A DNA stretch of 64,000 nucleotides from Chryseobacterium aquaeductus (GCF_905175375.1 NZ_CAJIMS010000001.1:2418001-2482000), one strand, 5' to 3'. Positions 18,045-27,630 are shown, counted from the stretch's first letter. The notes: generated by a model from the letters alone, not told the origin. Program-made: numbers and translations.

Positions 18045-19589
18045 CTATTTCGGTTCCAAAATACTGAATGGTATAATGCATTCTTCCAAAGAAATTCCAC
18101 CATGCTGATAGGTTTCTTTATAATAATTTACAAAATGATTGTAATTTTTCGGATATGCCAAAAATATATTGTTTTTGGCAAAGATATATTTAGAGCTTAA
18201 ATTTCCTTTAGGCAAAAATATTTTTTCGGGGTTGGTAATTGCCCAGACATCTTTATCATCATACGTCAGGCTTTTCCCTGTTTTATAACGGATGTTGGTC
18301 GAGGTTTCTCTATCGCCAACCACACGACTTGGTTTTTTCACATAAACAGTTCCGTGGTCAGTTGTGATTACCAGTTTGTAACCACTTTCCGCAGCCAATT
18401 TTATAATCTTAATTAAATATGAATTCTCAAACCAGTTCGAGGTCAACGAACGGAAAGTTTTATCATCTCTGATCAATTGGTCTACAATATGATTATCGGT
18501 TTTTGCGTGAGATAGAATATCAATAAAATTGTAAACAATCACTAAAAGATCGTTGTTTTTATGCTGATTAAAATCTTCGTAGATCTTTTTTTCAAAATCT
18601 GCATTCAGAACTTTCAGATATTTCATTGATTTAGAATTTAAACCAATTCTTTTCATCTGGTCTTCTAGGAAATCTCGCTCGTATTCGTTTTTGTTTCCGT
18701 CTTCATTGTCATTAAACCATTTATCAGGAAAACGTTTTTCTATTTCTGAAGGAAGCATTCCCGCAAAAAAAGAATTTCTTGCATATTGAGTCGCTGTCGG
18801 AAGAATACTGTAGTAATAATCTTCAGACACTTTGTTATAATATTTTGTAAATAATGGCTCAATTACTTTCCATTGGTCATATCGCAGATTATCTACCATT
18901 AACAAAAGCACTTTGTCTTTTTCAACTTCAGGTTTTACTTTATCTCGGAAAAGGGTATGACTCATCAATGGTTTGTCGCCTCCATTTAACCAGTCTTCGT
19001 AATTGTTCTCAATAAATTTTGCGAACTGAATATTGGCTTCTTCTTTTTGAGATTGAAGCAAGTCTGCAAACTCGTTATCTGCAACTTTATCAAACTTCAA
19101 TTCCCAATTGACTATTTTTTTATAATATTCTGCCCAATCCTGGTATGTTCTCAAATAAGAAAGTTCCATCGAAAGGTTTCTGAACTCTTGTTGATATTGA
19201 AGAATCGTCTTTTGTTCTACAAGATTATCCTGCTGAAGATTTTTCTTTAAAGACAACAAAATTTGATTTGGGTTTACAGGTTTTAAAATATAATCTGCAA
19301 TTTGAGATCCTATAGCCTCTTCCATGATGTGTTCTTCTTCACTCTTCGTCACCATTACAATTTTCAGAGAGCTGTCTTTCTCTTTAATCATCGGAATAGC
19401 CTCTAGACCGGAAATTCCGGGCATATTTTCATCAATAAGCGTCAGTGCAAATTTTTCTGAATCCATCAATTCCAAAGCCTCGTTCACATTGTTTACAGGA
19501 GTTACATGGTAACCCTTTTTTTCTAAAAATACGATATGAGGTTTCAGTAAATCTATTTCATCGTCGATCCATAATATTTTTTCAGACAT
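18045..19589 (-). CDS. porX: PorX-type response regulator with PglZ domain (T9SS regulator)
   Basis: 514 residues. Residues 1-120 are a receiver domain: acidic pair Asp9/Asp10, phospho-acceptor Asp53 (LIDENMPG) and the conserved Lys in YILKPVNP. A helical linker (about 120-225) leads to a C-terminal PglZ domain of the alkaline-phosphatase superfamily with MVDNLRYDQW (about 233-242), PTATQYARN (about 271) and TTDHGT, the expected metal-site residues. This order is that of PorX, which with the kinase PorY controls the type IX secretion system; the PglZ domain of PorX is reported as a phosphodiesterase on oligonucleotides. PorY is not in the window. Several T9SS-sorted proteins here (32136, 38167-42590) are possible clients. 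Confidence 0.88.
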   Translation of the reverse strand: MSEKILWIDDEIDLLKPHIVFLEKKGYHVTPVNNVNEALELMDSEKFALTLIDENMPGISGLEAIPMIKEKDSSLKIVMVTKSEEEHIMEEAIGSQIADYILKPVNPNQILLSLKKNLQQDNLVEQKTILQYQQEFRNLSMELSYLRTYQDWAEYYKKIVNWELKFDKVADNEFADLLQSQKEEANIQFAKFIENNYEDWLNGGDKPLMSHTLFRDKVKPEVEKDKVLLLMVDNLRYDQWKVIEPLFTKYYNKVSEDYYYSILPTATQYARNSFFAGMLPSEIEKRFPDKWFNDNEDGNKNEYERDFLEDQMKRIGLNSKSMKYLKVLNADFEKKIYEDFNQHKNNDLLVIVYNFIDILSHAKTDNHIVDQLIRDDKTFRSLTSNWFENSYLIKIIKLAAESGYKLVITTDHGTVYVKKPSRVVGDRETSTNIRYKTGKSLTYDDKDVWAITNPEKIFLPKGNLSSKYIFAKNNIFLAYPKNYNHFVNYYKETYQHGGISLEECIIPFSILEPK

Positions 19590-19795
19590 AAAAGTTTAAT
19601 TTTTTCTATGGTTATTGTATCAAAATTGCGACCAAAAGCCTTTTACAAAAGCCAAATTGATGCGCTTAAAAGTTAAATCTTAGTTAAAGAATTTTGACTT
19701 TTTAAATTCATAATATGTGGTATGAAGATAGTTTAAAACTTTGGTTTTTTAAAACATTATTAATTAAAATTCATCCGATTTAGTAGTAGGTTTTG

Positions 19796-19824
19796 TTTGA
19801 ATTGACTTTAATGTCTTAATTTTG
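19796..19824 (+). promoter_or_regulatory. Promoter of the HD-domain gene
   Basis: TTTG (19796-19799), a 17-base spacer and TAATTTTG (19817-19824): full match to the Bacteroidota -33/-7 promoter, 19 bases before the start codon. Confidence 0.75.
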
Positions 19825-19843
19825 CAGATGTCACAGTCTATTT

Positions 19844-21049
19844 ATGCAAAATAAGCTCAAAATCATCAACGATCCTGTTCACGGTTTCATTAAAATTCCT
19901 CACGAGATTTTATTCGATATTATAGAACATCCCTATTTTCAAAGGTTGAGAAGGATTTCACAAACAGGACTTTTAAATTTAATTTTCCCAGGCGCTACTC
20001 ATACAAGATTTCACCATGCTTTAGGTGCAATGCATTTGATGTTTACCGCCTTGGAAACTTTAAAACAAAAAGGAATTAAAATTTCTGAGGAAGAAGAAAA
20101 AGGAGCAATGTTGGCAATTTTGATGCACGATATCGGTCATGGTCCGTTTTCTCATGCTTTAGAAAATATGCTGATGGACGATTGGCATCACGAGAATCTT
20201 TCTTTATTATTAATGAATAGATTGAATGATGAATTTAACGGACAGCTTTCTACTGCAATAGAAATGTTTCAGGGGAAATATCACCGTAAGTTTTTTAATC
20301 AGTTGATCAGTTCACAATTGGATGTCGACCGATTGGATTATCTGAAAAGAGACAGCTTTTTCACAGGAGTTTCAGAGGGAAATGTAAATACCCAAAGAAT
20401 TATTTCAATGATGAATGTTTGCGAAGACGAGTTGGTGATTGATGCTAAAGGTGTTTATTCAATCGAAAATTTCCTTACAGCAAGAATGTTTATGTATTGG
20501 CAGGTTTATTACCATAAAACATCAGCGTTAGCAGAATTTATTTTGGTTAAAATTTTAGAAAGAGCAAAATTTCTGACTTCTCAAGGAGTAGATTTACCGG
20601 CAACTGAGAATTTGAAACATTTCCTAAATCGTGAAAAAAGCGAAGAAACTGACGAAGATGTGCTAAGATTTACCCAAATGGATGATAATGATATTATTCA
20701 GGCAATGAAATTGTGGCAGACTTCAGATGATTTTATTCTTTCATATTGGTGTCAATGCGTAATACAGAGAAACCTTCCTAAAACCATTATTTCTTCACAG
20801 CCGTTTGATGCGGAATTAGTGAAAGAAAAAATAAAAAGCACAAACGAATTTTTAGGAATAAATAATGCTCACGAGCTTGTATATGAGATTGAGAGAAGTC
20901 TTTTGCCTTATAATACAGATATGCAACCAATTTATTTGTTACAGAAAAGCGGGAAAGTTTTGAGGCTGGAAGAATCTGAAGACCAACTTTTATCAGGTCT
21001 CATTACCAATAAAACAACACGTTATATTCTCACATTTCCAAGACATTAA
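19844..21049 (+). CDS. HD-domain phosphohydrolase (dGTPase-like)
   Basis: 401 residues. Metal-binding HD motifs: THTRFHHALGAMHL (about 54-67) and ILMHDIGHGPFSHALE (about 92-107), followed by a conserved QLDVDRLDYLKRDSFFTG (about 163-180). This is the SAMHD1/dGTP triphosphohydrolase-like branch; members hydrolyse nucleotide triphosphates, but the substrate of this one cannot be told. N-terminus NDPVHGFIKIP is typical of the group. It lies upstream of lpxD with its own promoter, an order I recall as common in flavobacteria. Confidence 0.85.
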   Translation: MQNKLKIINDPVHGFIKIPHEILFDIIEHPYFQRLRRISQTGLLNLIFPGATHTRFHHALGAMHLMFTALETLKQKGIKISEEEEKGAMLAILMHDIGHGPFSHALENMLMDDWHHENLSLLLMNRLNDEFNGQLSTAIEMFQGKYHRKFFNQLISSQLDVDRLDYLKRDSFFTGVSEGNVNTQRIISMMNVCEDELVIDAKGVYSIENFLTARMFMYWQVYYHKTSALAEFILVKILERAKFLTSQGVDLPATENLKHFLNREKSEETDEDVLRFTQMDDNDIIQAMKLWQTSDDFILSYWCQCVIQRNLPKTIISSQPFDAELVKEKIKSTNEFLGINNAHELVYEIERSLLPYNTDMQPIYLLQKSGKVLRLEESEDQLLSGLITNKTTRYILTFPRH

Positions 21050-21103
21050 TGAATTTTTATTCTTAAAAAATATTAAAATCTGTATTCTACAAACTAAAAA
21101 ATG

Positions 21104-21132
21104 TTTGTGAATAATAGAATTTGTTATCTTTG
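21104..21132 (+). promoter_or_regulatory. Promoter of the lpx operon
   Basis: TTTG (21104-21107), 17-base spacer, TATCTTTG (21125-21132). The predicted start of transcription is about 7 bases after the box centre, that is 21136 or so, only a few bases before the lpxD ATG at 21139. Confidence 0.75.
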
Positions 21133-21138
21133 CAGAAT

Positions 21139-22170
21139 ATGGAATTCACAGCTTCGCAAATTGCGAGTTTTATTGACGGAAAAATTATAGGTGATGACAA
21201 TGCGCTTATTACTGGGGTTTCACCTATCGAAAGTGGGGAAACCGGGCATCTTTCTTTTATTGCCCAAGAACGCTTTTCACACTATCTGGACACTTCAAAT
21301 TGCTCTGTTCTTATCGTTTCTGAAAACATTTTAACCAAAAATAACTACACTCAGACTATCATTTCTGTAAAAGATGCCTATCTATCTTTTCAGGTTCTGA
21401 TGAATTTATATCAGGAAATGCAGGGAAGAAAAGAAGGTGTAGAAGACGGTGCTTCCATTCACGATACCGCAGTGGTAGGTGATAAAGCTTATGTCGGAGC
21501 ATTTACTTATGTTTCAGAAAAAGCTAAAATCGGTGAAGGATCCCAAATTTACCCTCAGGTGTATATCGGTAAAGGTGTGAAAATTGGGAAAAACTGTAAA
21601 ATTGACAGTGGTGCAAGGATTTATGATTACTGTATCATAGGAGACAATTGCATCATTCATTCAAATACAGTGATTGGAGGAGACGGTTTTGGTTTTCAGC
21701 CGACTGCTGATGGTTTTAAGAAAATTCCTCAATTGGGGAATGTAATTATAGAAGATGACGTAGAAATCGGTTCAAACTGTAGTATCGACAGAGCTACAAT
21801 TGGTTCAACTATTATTGGTAAAGGAACTAAAATCGACAATTTGATCCAGATTGCACACAATGTGAAAATTGGTCAGAATAACGTAATTGCTTCACAAACC
21901 GGTATTGCTGGTTCTACCATTATTGGCGACTGGAATCAGATCGGCGGTCAGGTAGGAATCGTAGGACATATCAAAATCGGAAATCAGGTGAAGATTCAGG
22001 CCCAAAGTGGTGTGACTTCAAATGTGAACGATAGAGAAACGTTGTATGGTTCACCCGCAATCAGTTATAATGACTATCTTCGAAGTTACGTTCATTTCAG
22101 GAATCTTCCTGAGCTCGTAAAAAGAATAAATAATCTTGAGAATAACTCAAAAGATCATACTAATGAGTGA
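21139..22170 (+). CDS. lpxD: UDP-3-O-(3-hydroxyacyl)glucosamine N-acyltransferase
   Basis: Third step of lipid A synthesis: adds a 3-hydroxyacyl chain to the amino group of UDP-3-O-acyl-glucosamine. 343 residues from the ATG at 21139; a longer frame from an upstream TTG would run through the promoter box and is rejected. N-terminal LpxD domain (about 1-100, with [15 protein letters not shown]), then a left-handed beta-helix of hexapeptide repeats ([24 protein letters not shown]), with the expected catalytic His in QIAHNVKIG. First gene of lpxD, lpxC-fabZ, lpxA; its end overlaps the next gene. A second LpxD-like protein is encoded at 26681. Confidence 0.94.
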   Translation: MEFTASQIASFIDGKIIGDDNALITGVSPIESGETGHLSFIAQERFSHYLDTSNCSVLIVSENILTKNNYTQTIISVKDAYLSFQVLMNLYQEMQGRKEGVEDGASIHDTAVVGDKAYVGAFTYVSEKAKIGEGSQIYPQVYIGKGVKIGKNCKIDSGARIYDYCIIGDNCIIHSNTVIGGDGFGFQPTADGFKKIPQLGNVIIEDDVEIGSNCSIDRATIGSTIIGKGTKIDNLIQIAHNVKIGQNNVIASQTGIAGSTIIGDWNQIGGQVGIVGHIKIGNQVKIQAQSGVTSNVNDRETLYGSPAISYNDYLRSYVHFRNLPELVKRINNLENNSKDHTNE

Positions 22171-23560
22171 TATGCAAAAAACACTTCAGGAAGAGGTTAC
22201 TCTGTCCGGAATTGGCCTTCATACTGGTAAAGAAGTAAAATTGACCATCAAACCTGCGAAAGAAAATACAGGTTTTATCTTCGTAAGAACAGATTTGGAG
22301 GGTCATCCCCAAGTTGAAGCTGATGTAAATTATGTTGTAGCAACAGAAAGAGGGACAACTTTAGAAAAGCTTGGCGTAAAGATCAACACTTGCGAGCATG
22401 TTTTAGCAGCATTAGTAGGTTGCGACATTGATAATGCTTATTTGGAAATGGATGCTTCAGAATGTCCGATCTTAGATGGTTCTTCAAAATTTTTCGTGGA
22501 AGCAATCGAGAGTGTAGGAAGTGTAGAGCAAAAAATCGCCAGAGAATATTTGGTGGTAAAAGAAGTTTTGAGCTACAGTGATCCGGCAACCGGTTCCGAA
22601 ATTACAATTATCCCTTCAGATAATTACGAAATTACGACAATGGTAGATTTTGGGACTAAAGTTTTAGGAACTCAGAATGCTACGCTTAAAAATATTTCAG
22701 AGTTTAAAGAAGAAATTTCTTCTGCAAGAACATTCAGCTTTTTACATGAATTAGAAATGCTTCTTGATCATGGTTTGATCAAAGGTGGAGATATTTCTAA
22801 TGCCATTGTATATGTTGATAAAGATCTTACTGCTGAAACAACCGAAAAGTTAAAGAAAGCATTTGGCAAAGATCACATCTCGATCAGACCCAATGGAATT
22901 CTTGATAATTTAACTTTAAATTATCCTAATGAAGCTGCAAGACACAAATTATTGGATGTAATTGGTGATCTGGCTTTATGTGGTGTTAAAATTAAAGGTA
23001 AAATCATTGCTACTAAACCGGGGCATTTTGTAAATACTCAGTTTGCTAAAAAACTGAACCGTCAGTGGAAATTACAGAAAAAGAAAAACGTTCCTGATTT
23101 TGATTTAAATAAAGAACCTGTTTTTGATATCAACGGAATTATGAGACTCATGCCTCACAGACCACCGTTTTTATTGATTGATAAGATTTTGGAATTATCA
23201 GATTCTCATGTAGTAGGTTTGAAAAATGTGACAATGAACGAGCCTTTCTTCGTAGGTCATTTTCCAAAAGAGCCGGTAATGCCGGGAGTTTTACAGGTTG
23301 AAGCTATGGCGCAGACAGGTGGAATTTTGGTATTGGCAAGCGTACCGGATCCCGAAAACTATTCTACTTATTTCATCAAAATGGATAAAGTAAAATTTAA
23401 AAGAAAAGTAGTTCCCGGTGATACGATGATTTTCAAAATTGAATTGATTGAGCCTATCAGAAGAGGAATTGTGCACATGCAGGGTTACGGATATGTGGGC
23501 GATACAATAGCTGTAGAAGCTGAGCTGATGGCTCAGGTTGCAAAAAATAAAGTTGAATAA
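22163..23560 (+). CDS. lpxC/fabZ: Fused LpxC deacetylase / FabZ dehydratase
   Basis: 465 residues joining two enzymes, a fusion known in Bacteroidota. Residues 1-305: LpxC, the zinc deacetylase committing UDP-GlcNAc derivative to lipid A ([13 protein letters not shown] near 15, zinc His in [11 protein letters not shown] near 79, and [13 protein letters not shown] with the other ligands). Residues about 320-465: FabZ, hot-dog fold 3-hydroxyacyl-ACP dehydratase ([15 protein letters not shown] with the catalytic His and [20 protein letters not shown] region with the catalytic Glu). I chose ATG 22163, which overlaps lpxD by 8 bases; an ATG at 22172 is the alternative. Both activities draw on hydroxyacyl-ACP, so the fusion may balance lipid A and phospholipid synthesis. 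Confidence 0.95.
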   Translation: MSDMQKTLQEEVTLSGIGLHTGKEVKLTIKPAKENTGFIFVRTDLEGHPQVEADVNYVVATERGTTLEKLGVKINTCEHVLAALVGCDIDNAYLEMDASECPILDGSSKFFVEAIESVGSVEQKIAREYLVVKEVLSYSDPATGSEITIIPSDNYEITTMVDFGTKVLGTQNATLKNISEFKEEISSARTFSFLHELEMLLDHGLIKGGDISNAIVYVDKDLTAETTEKLKKAFGKDHISIRPNGILDNLTLNYPNEAARHKLLDVIGDLALCGVKIKGKIIATKPGHFVNTQFAKKLNRQWKLQKKKNVPDFDLNKEPVFDINGIMRLMPHRPPFLLIDKILELSDSHVVGLKNVTMNEPFFVGHFPKEPVMPGVLQVEAMAQTGGILVLASVPDPENYSTYFIKMDKVKFKRKVVPGDTMIFKIELIEPIRRGIVHMQGYGYVGDTIAVEAELMAQVAKNKVE

Positions 23561-24349
23561 ATGATTCATCAATTAGCTGCCGTTGATAAACGTGCAAAAA
23601 TCAGTAAAAATGTAATTGTAGAACCATTTACTACCATTGCAGGCGACGTAGAAATAGGGGAAGGTACTTGGATTGGTTCTAATGTGACCATAATGGATGG
23701 TGCAAGAATCGGAAAAAATTGCAGAATTTTTCCCGGAACCGTAATTTCTGCGATTCCACAAGATCTGAAATTTGATGGTGAAGATACACAGACAATCATT
23801 GGTGATGATACAACGATCAGAGAATGTGTTACCGTAAACAGAGGTACTAAAGCTTTGGGTTTCACAAAGATCGGAAGCAATTGTTTGATTATGGCAACTT
23901 CTCATATTGCCCACGATTGTGTACTTGGTGATCATGTAATCATCGTTAATGGTTGTGGTATTGCAGGTCACGTAGAAATTGGCGATTTTACCGTTATGGG
24001 AGGGTTAAGTGCTGTTCACCAGTTTGGAAAGATTGGTAAACACGTAATGATTTCCGGAGGAACTTTAGTAAGAAAAGATATTCCACCTTACGTGAAAGTA
24101 GCTCGTGAGCCGATGTCTTATGCCGGAATCAATTCTGTAGGTTTAAGAAGAAGAGGCTTTACCAACGATAAAATTTTTGAAATTCAAAAGATTTACAGAG
24201 CGATCTTCCAAATGAAAATGAATGTTTCTCAGGCGGTTTCTCATATCGAAAAAGAAATGCTTCCTACAGCTGAAAGAGACGAAATTCTTCAGTTTATCCA
24301 AAATTCACCAAGAGGTATCGTAAAAGGATATGGTACCGGGAAAGAATAA
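23561..24349 (+). CDS. lpxA: UDP-N-acetylglucosamine O-acyltransferase
   Basis: First enzyme of lipid A synthesis, 262 residues, usual length. Left-handed beta-helix of hexapeptide repeats (VEIGEGTWIGSNVTI, IGDDTTIRECVTVNRG), catalytic His in MATSHIAHDC (about 118) and the helical C-terminal domain (SVGLRRRGFTNDKIFEIQKIYR). It starts one base after the lpxC/fabZ stop, so the three lpx genes form one operon. Note that it makes UDP-3-O-acyl-GlcNAc for the fused deacetylase upstream. Confidence 0.95.
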   Translation: MIHQLAAVDKRAKISKNVIVEPFTTIAGDVEIGEGTWIGSNVTIMDGARIGKNCRIFPGTVISAIPQDLKFDGEDTQTIIGDDTTIRECVTVNRGTKALGFTKIGSNCLIMATSHIAHDCVLGDHVIIVNGCGIAGHVEIGDFTVMGGLSAVHQFGKIGKHVMISGGTLVRKDIPPYVKVAREPMSYAGINSVGLRRRGFTNDKIFEIQKIYRAIFQMKMNVSQAVSHIEKEMLPTAERDEILQFIQNSPRGIVKGYGTGKE

Positions 24350-24361
24350 TTTAGATTTAAA

Positions 24362-24712
24362 ATGATGAAAACTCTGATCTTGATTTTTACAATATTTTCA
24401 GTATCTGCATTTGGACAGCAGAAAAGAAATTTTGATTTACTAACTAAAGATTCTCTGGCAGTAAAGAATGTGAATTCAATTTTAGAGTATTCTAAGAAAT
24501 CTTTTTCAGATTTTAAGTCAGACCTTCAGCATTCATCAGAAATTAATAAAAATCTAAATCAACTTTTGGTAAATACCATCAATTTTAATACGGTCATTAA
24601 TGGTCAATATGTTGATCGCGTTTCAGCGGGAACATTTACCAATCCCAGAATTGATGCAGTAGACAGAGTCGGAAGAACAGTAATGAGTATTCCTGTTTAT
24701 AAATCAAAATAA
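24362..24712 (+). CDS. Small secreted protein of unknown function
   Basis: 116 residues (or 115 from the second ATG). N-terminal signal peptide of about 18 residues ending SAFGQQ. The mature part is polar, with helix-forming stretch SILEYSKKSFSDFKSDLQHSSEINKNLNQLL (in two helices) and a C-terminal GRTVMSIPVYKSK. No family recognised. It lies 12 bases after lpxA and 20 before efp, so it is probably co-transcribed with the lipid A genes; an envelope role is only a guess. Confidence 0.6.
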   Translation: MMKTLILIFTIFSVSAFGQQKRNFDLLTKDSLAVKNVNSILEYSKKSFSDFKSDLQHSSEINKNLNQLLVNTINFNTVINGQYVDRVSAGTFTNPRIDAVDRVGRTVMSIPVYKSK

Positions 24713-24732
24713 AAAATAACAAACTATTATAA

Positions 24733-25299
24733 ATGGCAACAAGTAACGATATAAGAAAAGGTCTTTGCATAGAATTTAGCAATGATATCTTTAAAGTAAT
24801 CGAATTTATGCACGTGAAACCAGGTAAAGGTCCTGCTTTCGTAAGAACAAAAATGAAATCTGTAACCAACGGAAAAGTGCTTGATAATACTTTTTCTGCA
24901 GGTCACAAAATTGATGAGGTAAAAGTAATCACGAGAAAATTCCAATATCTTTATGATGATGAGAACGGTTTCCACTTTATGAATAATGAAGATTTCTCAC
25001 AATTATATTTGGACAAAGAAATGATTGAAAACTCTAATCTGATGAAAGCAGGTGAAGAAGTTACGATTATTCTTAAGGAAGCTGATGAAACTCCTTTGTC
25101 TGCAGAACTTCCTCAATCTGTTTATTTAGAAGTTATCGAAGCTGATCCTGGTGTGAAAGGCAATACAGCTACCAACGCTTTGAAAAACGCTATCGTTGAA
25201 ACAGGCGCAAGAGTAATGGTTCCTCTGTTCATTGAAGCAGGTGACAAGATCAAAGTGAGCACTGAAGACGGTTCTTACTTAGAAAGAGTAAAAGAATAA
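24733..25299 (+). CDS. efp: Translation elongation factor P
   Basis: 188 residues, full length. Relieves ribosome stalling at polyproline. KOW-like N-terminal domain with the loop VKPGKGPAFVRTK, in which Lys32 corresponds to the residue that is modified in E. coli; then two OB domains (ending GDKIKVSTEDGSYLERVKE). It closes the lpx cluster and is followed by a terminator at 25351. The protein encoded next (25518) has a proline-rich stretch, the type of sequence EF-P helps to translate. Confidence 0.95.
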   Translation: MATSNDIRKGLCIEFSNDIFKVIEFMHVKPGKGPAFVRTKMKSVTNGKVLDNTFSAGHKIDEVKVITRKFQYLYDDENGFHFMNNEDFSQLYLDKEMIENSNLMKAGEEVTIILKEADETPLSAELPQSVYLEVIEADPGVKGNTATNALKNAIVETGARVMVPLFIEAGDKIKVSTEDGSYLERVKE

Positions 25300-25350
25300 T
25301 CTGAAAATCAAAATATTATGTTTTAATTACTTTAATTTTACAACATAAAT

Positions 25351-25378
25351 AAAAACACTTGCAAAGGCAAGTGTTTTT
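25351..25378 (+). terminator. Terminator after efp
   Basis: Perfect 12 bp stem AAAAACACTTGC (25351-25362) and GCAAGTGTTTTT (25367-25378) with an AAAG loop. Confidence 0.85.
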
Positions 25379-25517
25379 ATTTTATAAGCAAACCTATAAG
25401 GTGTCTTATAAAAACTTTATTTTGAAGATTCAAATACAATTTTCTTAAATAAAGAAATATTTTTACATTTGGATAGAGATTAAAATACGTTCATATTATC
25501 AAAATCCTTTAACACAA

Positions 25518-26639
25518 ATGTCAGAAAAAACTGAACAACCAGATTATGAAGCATTGCAAAAACATTGGGAAGAAGAGGTGAAAAGTAATCCCAAAACGCA
25601 AGCTTTTTTAGAACCATACAAACAGTCAGACTGGGCCTCGTTGTACAAACAATATGCTTTTAGTAAAATGTTAGCCTCTAAACACGCTACTTATTACAGA
25701 ATGCATAATGAGAGACAAAGAAATCAATGGATCAATGCTGCACAAGAACATTTATGCATTATTCAACAAAAGAAACTTTTCGATGCTCAATGTAAATGGA
25801 GAGCAGGTCTGGAAACATATGAGGGAGTAGATATTTGTTATGATTTTCATGTGTTAGAACATGATGTCATGAATTGTCATTTTTTAGAACAACCATCGTC
25901 ATTTGATATAGATTTATATTGTGAATATCTTACAAAAGACAATAATTTAGAACTTGAATGTGATGGGTTTAATGAATGGCAGAATTATGAAGAATTAAAA
26001 GAAGCCTACGCTACCAATGAAAAGAATATAAATTTTCCGTCATGGTATGAATTTCATAATAGCAGGACAGGAAACGGTATATTACTTACTTTACCTGATG
26101 TAAGAGGAAAACTCGAGCGATGGTACATTGATTTAGGAATAAAAGATAAACAGAAAAATCAACCGCCTGCTCCACCGTATATTCCACCGCCCGATGCCGA
26201 TAAGCCCTACCTTAATTATTATGACAAGCATGTACACTTAGATCTAGCCAAACAAATTGAAAATAAAGAGATGGTGAATATTTTTAAAGAATATGTGGAA
26301 GCTACAGAACATAGAAGTATCTGGGAAAACGAGAGAGCGGAAGAAGACTTTAATTATTTAAGCGAAATAAAAGATGAATTAGTTCCTATCGAAGCACATC
26401 AGGACTATAGGGTTGCTTTATATTTAGCATGCCAGAAATACAGATGTAAGAAAATAGCAGAACATTTGCCTCTAGCTCTGGAGCTTTATCAAACGAACCA
26501 GCAACTCAAAAAAATGGGTATTGATTCTTATGAAGAAAAAGAGGATTATCAATTTAATTTACGTATAAGAAAAATGTATGCTGATAATATATTACTAGGC
26601 AGAAGAGTAAATAACGAACCTCTGGATTTCAATTTTTAA
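25518..26639 (+). CDS. Unrecognised acidic two-domain cytoplasmic protein
   Basis: 373 residues, no signal peptide or membrane segment. I do not recognise the family. Residues 1-210 are acidic and rich in Trp, Tyr, Cys and His (for example CYDFHVLEHDVMNCHFLEQ around 113-131, LYCEYLTKDNNLELECDGF around 137-155). Then a proline-rich linker QPPAPPYIPPPDADKP (about 217-232). Residues 235-373 are helical and acidic, ending with several short charged helices. It sits alone between a terminator and the promoter of the second lpxD-like gene, in what is otherwise a compact housekeeping stretch, which suggests a lineage-specific insertion. The Cys/His-rich region might bind metal, but no known motif fits. 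Confidence 0.7.
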   Translation: MSEKTEQPDYEALQKHWEEEVKSNPKTQAFLEPYKQSDWASLYKQYAFSKMLASKHATYYRMHNERQRNQWINAAQEHLCIIQQKKLFDAQCKWRAGLETYEGVDICYDFHVLEHDVMNCHFLEQPSSFDIDLYCEYLTKDNNLELECDGFNEWQNYEELKEAYATNEKNINFPSWYEFHNSRTGNGILLTLPDVRGKLERWYIDLGIKDKQKNQPPAPPYIPPPDADKPYLNYYDKHVHLDLAKQIENKEMVNIFKEYVEATEHRSIWENERAEEDFNYLSEIKDELVPIEAHQDYRVALYLACQKYRCKKIAEHLPLALELYQTNQQLKKMGIDSYEEKEDYQFNLRIRKMYADNILLGRRVNNEPLDFNF

Positions 26640-26652
26640 TCTTAAAACTTTA

Positions 26653-26660
26653 TATCTTTG
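26653..26660 (+). promoter_or_regulatory. -7 promoter box of the second lpxD-like gene
   Basis: TATCTTTG exactly fits TAnnTTTG, 20 bases before the start codon; a TTTT at 26633 lies 16 bases upstream as a possible -33 element, inside the end of the preceding gene. Confidence 0.6.
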
Positions 26661-26680
26661 CAACTGAATAATTTTAACAT

Positions 26681-27583
26681 ATGACGTTTCATCAGCCACA
26701 AAAATTAAAAACGATAGCCGGTCTGATCGGTGCAAAATTTGTAGGTTCCGAAGATTTTGAGGTTTTTGGGACCAACGAAATTCACAGAGTAAAATCAGGT
26801 GAAATTGTTTTCGTCAATCATCCGAAATATTATGATAAAGCTTTAAATTCTGCGGCTACCATCATCTTAATCGATAAAGAAGTAGAATGTCCTGAAGGAA
26901 AAGCTCTTTTAATTTCCGACGATCCTTTTGGAGATTTCAATAAAATCAATACCCATTTTACCAAGATCTATAATTTCACAGAAACTCTTCATGATGTGGA
27001 AATAGGAGAGGGTACAAAAATCCATCCATCCGCAGTTTTGGGAAATCACATTACCATTGGAAAAAACACCATAATTTTCCCGAATGTTGTTATTGGCGAC
27101 CGCACGGTGATTGGTGATAATGTCATCATTCAATCCAATACAGTTTTGGGTGGCGACGCTTTTTATTACAGAAAATTAGACGGAAATTTTGACCGTTTAA
27201 TTTCAGTAGGAAACGTCATCATAGAAAACAATGTAGAAATCGGAAACAGTTGTACGATTGACAGAGGTGTTACAGATTCTACGATCATTGGTGAAGGTTC
27301 GGTTTTAGATAACCAAATTCAGATTGGGCATGATACGGTGATTGGTAAAAAGTGTTTGATTGCTTCCCAGGTAGGTATTGCGGGATGTTGTATCATAGGT
27401 GACGAGGTCACATTATGGGGACAGGTCGGCATTGCATCGGGTAACAATATCGAATCAGGATCTGTACTTTTAGGAAAAACAGGAGTCAACCGAGATCTGA
27501 AAAAAGGAACCTACATCGGGATGTTCGCAGAAGATTTTAAAACTTACCTTAAAAAAGAAGTGAAGTTGAGAAATCTTGAGTAA
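26681..27583 (+). CDS. LpxD-like N-acyltransferase paralogue
   Basis: 300 residues, about 40 fewer than LpxD at 21139. It has the N-terminal LpxD-type domain ([37 protein letters not shown]) and a left-handed beta-helix of hexapeptide repeats ([34 protein letters not shown]). The catalytic His is kept in [11 protein letters not shown]. The C-terminus is shorter than in LpxD. Flavobacteria often carry such a second copy; whether it acylates lipid A precursors or another nucleotide sugar is unknown. Followed closely by sucD, which has its own promoter box. Confidence 0.85.
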   Translation: MTFHQPQKLKTIAGLIGAKFVGSEDFEVFGTNEIHRVKSGEIVFVNHPKYYDKALNSAATIILIDKEVECPEGKALLISDDPFGDFNKINTHFTKIYNFTETLHDVEIGEGTKIHPSAVLGNHITIGKNTIIFPNVVIGDRTVIGDNVIIQSNTVLGGDAFYYRKLDGNFDRLISVGNVIIENNVEIGNSCTIDRGVTDSTIIGEGSVLDNQIQIGHDTVIGKKCLIASQVGIAGCCIIGDEVTLWGQVGIASGNNIESGSVLLGKTGVNRDLKKGTYIGMFAEDFKTYLKKEVKLRNLE

Positions 27584-27622
27584 CAATTTGCTCGGTTTCA
27601 CCTATAATCAAAGAAAAATAAG

Positions 27623-27630
27623 TAAATTTG
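27623..27630 (+). promoter_or_regulatory. -7 promoter box of sucD
   Basis: TAAATTTG fits TAnnTTTG, 36 bases before the sucD start. No clear -33 partner. Confidence 0.5.

Noticed and set aside
18045..19589. Part of a phage-defence (BREX/Pgl) system because of the PglZ domain
   Set aside because: The receiver domain plus PglZ order is PorX, and no BREX genes are nearby.
21121..21138. Longer lpxD start at the TTG of 21121
   Set aside because: It overlaps the promoter box TATCTTTG and the ATG at 21139 gives the normal LpxD N-terminus.
23569..23971. Two overlapping minus-strand frames (103 and 132 codons) inside lpxA
   Set aside because: Shadows of the hexapeptide repeat coding sequence; no start context or domain.
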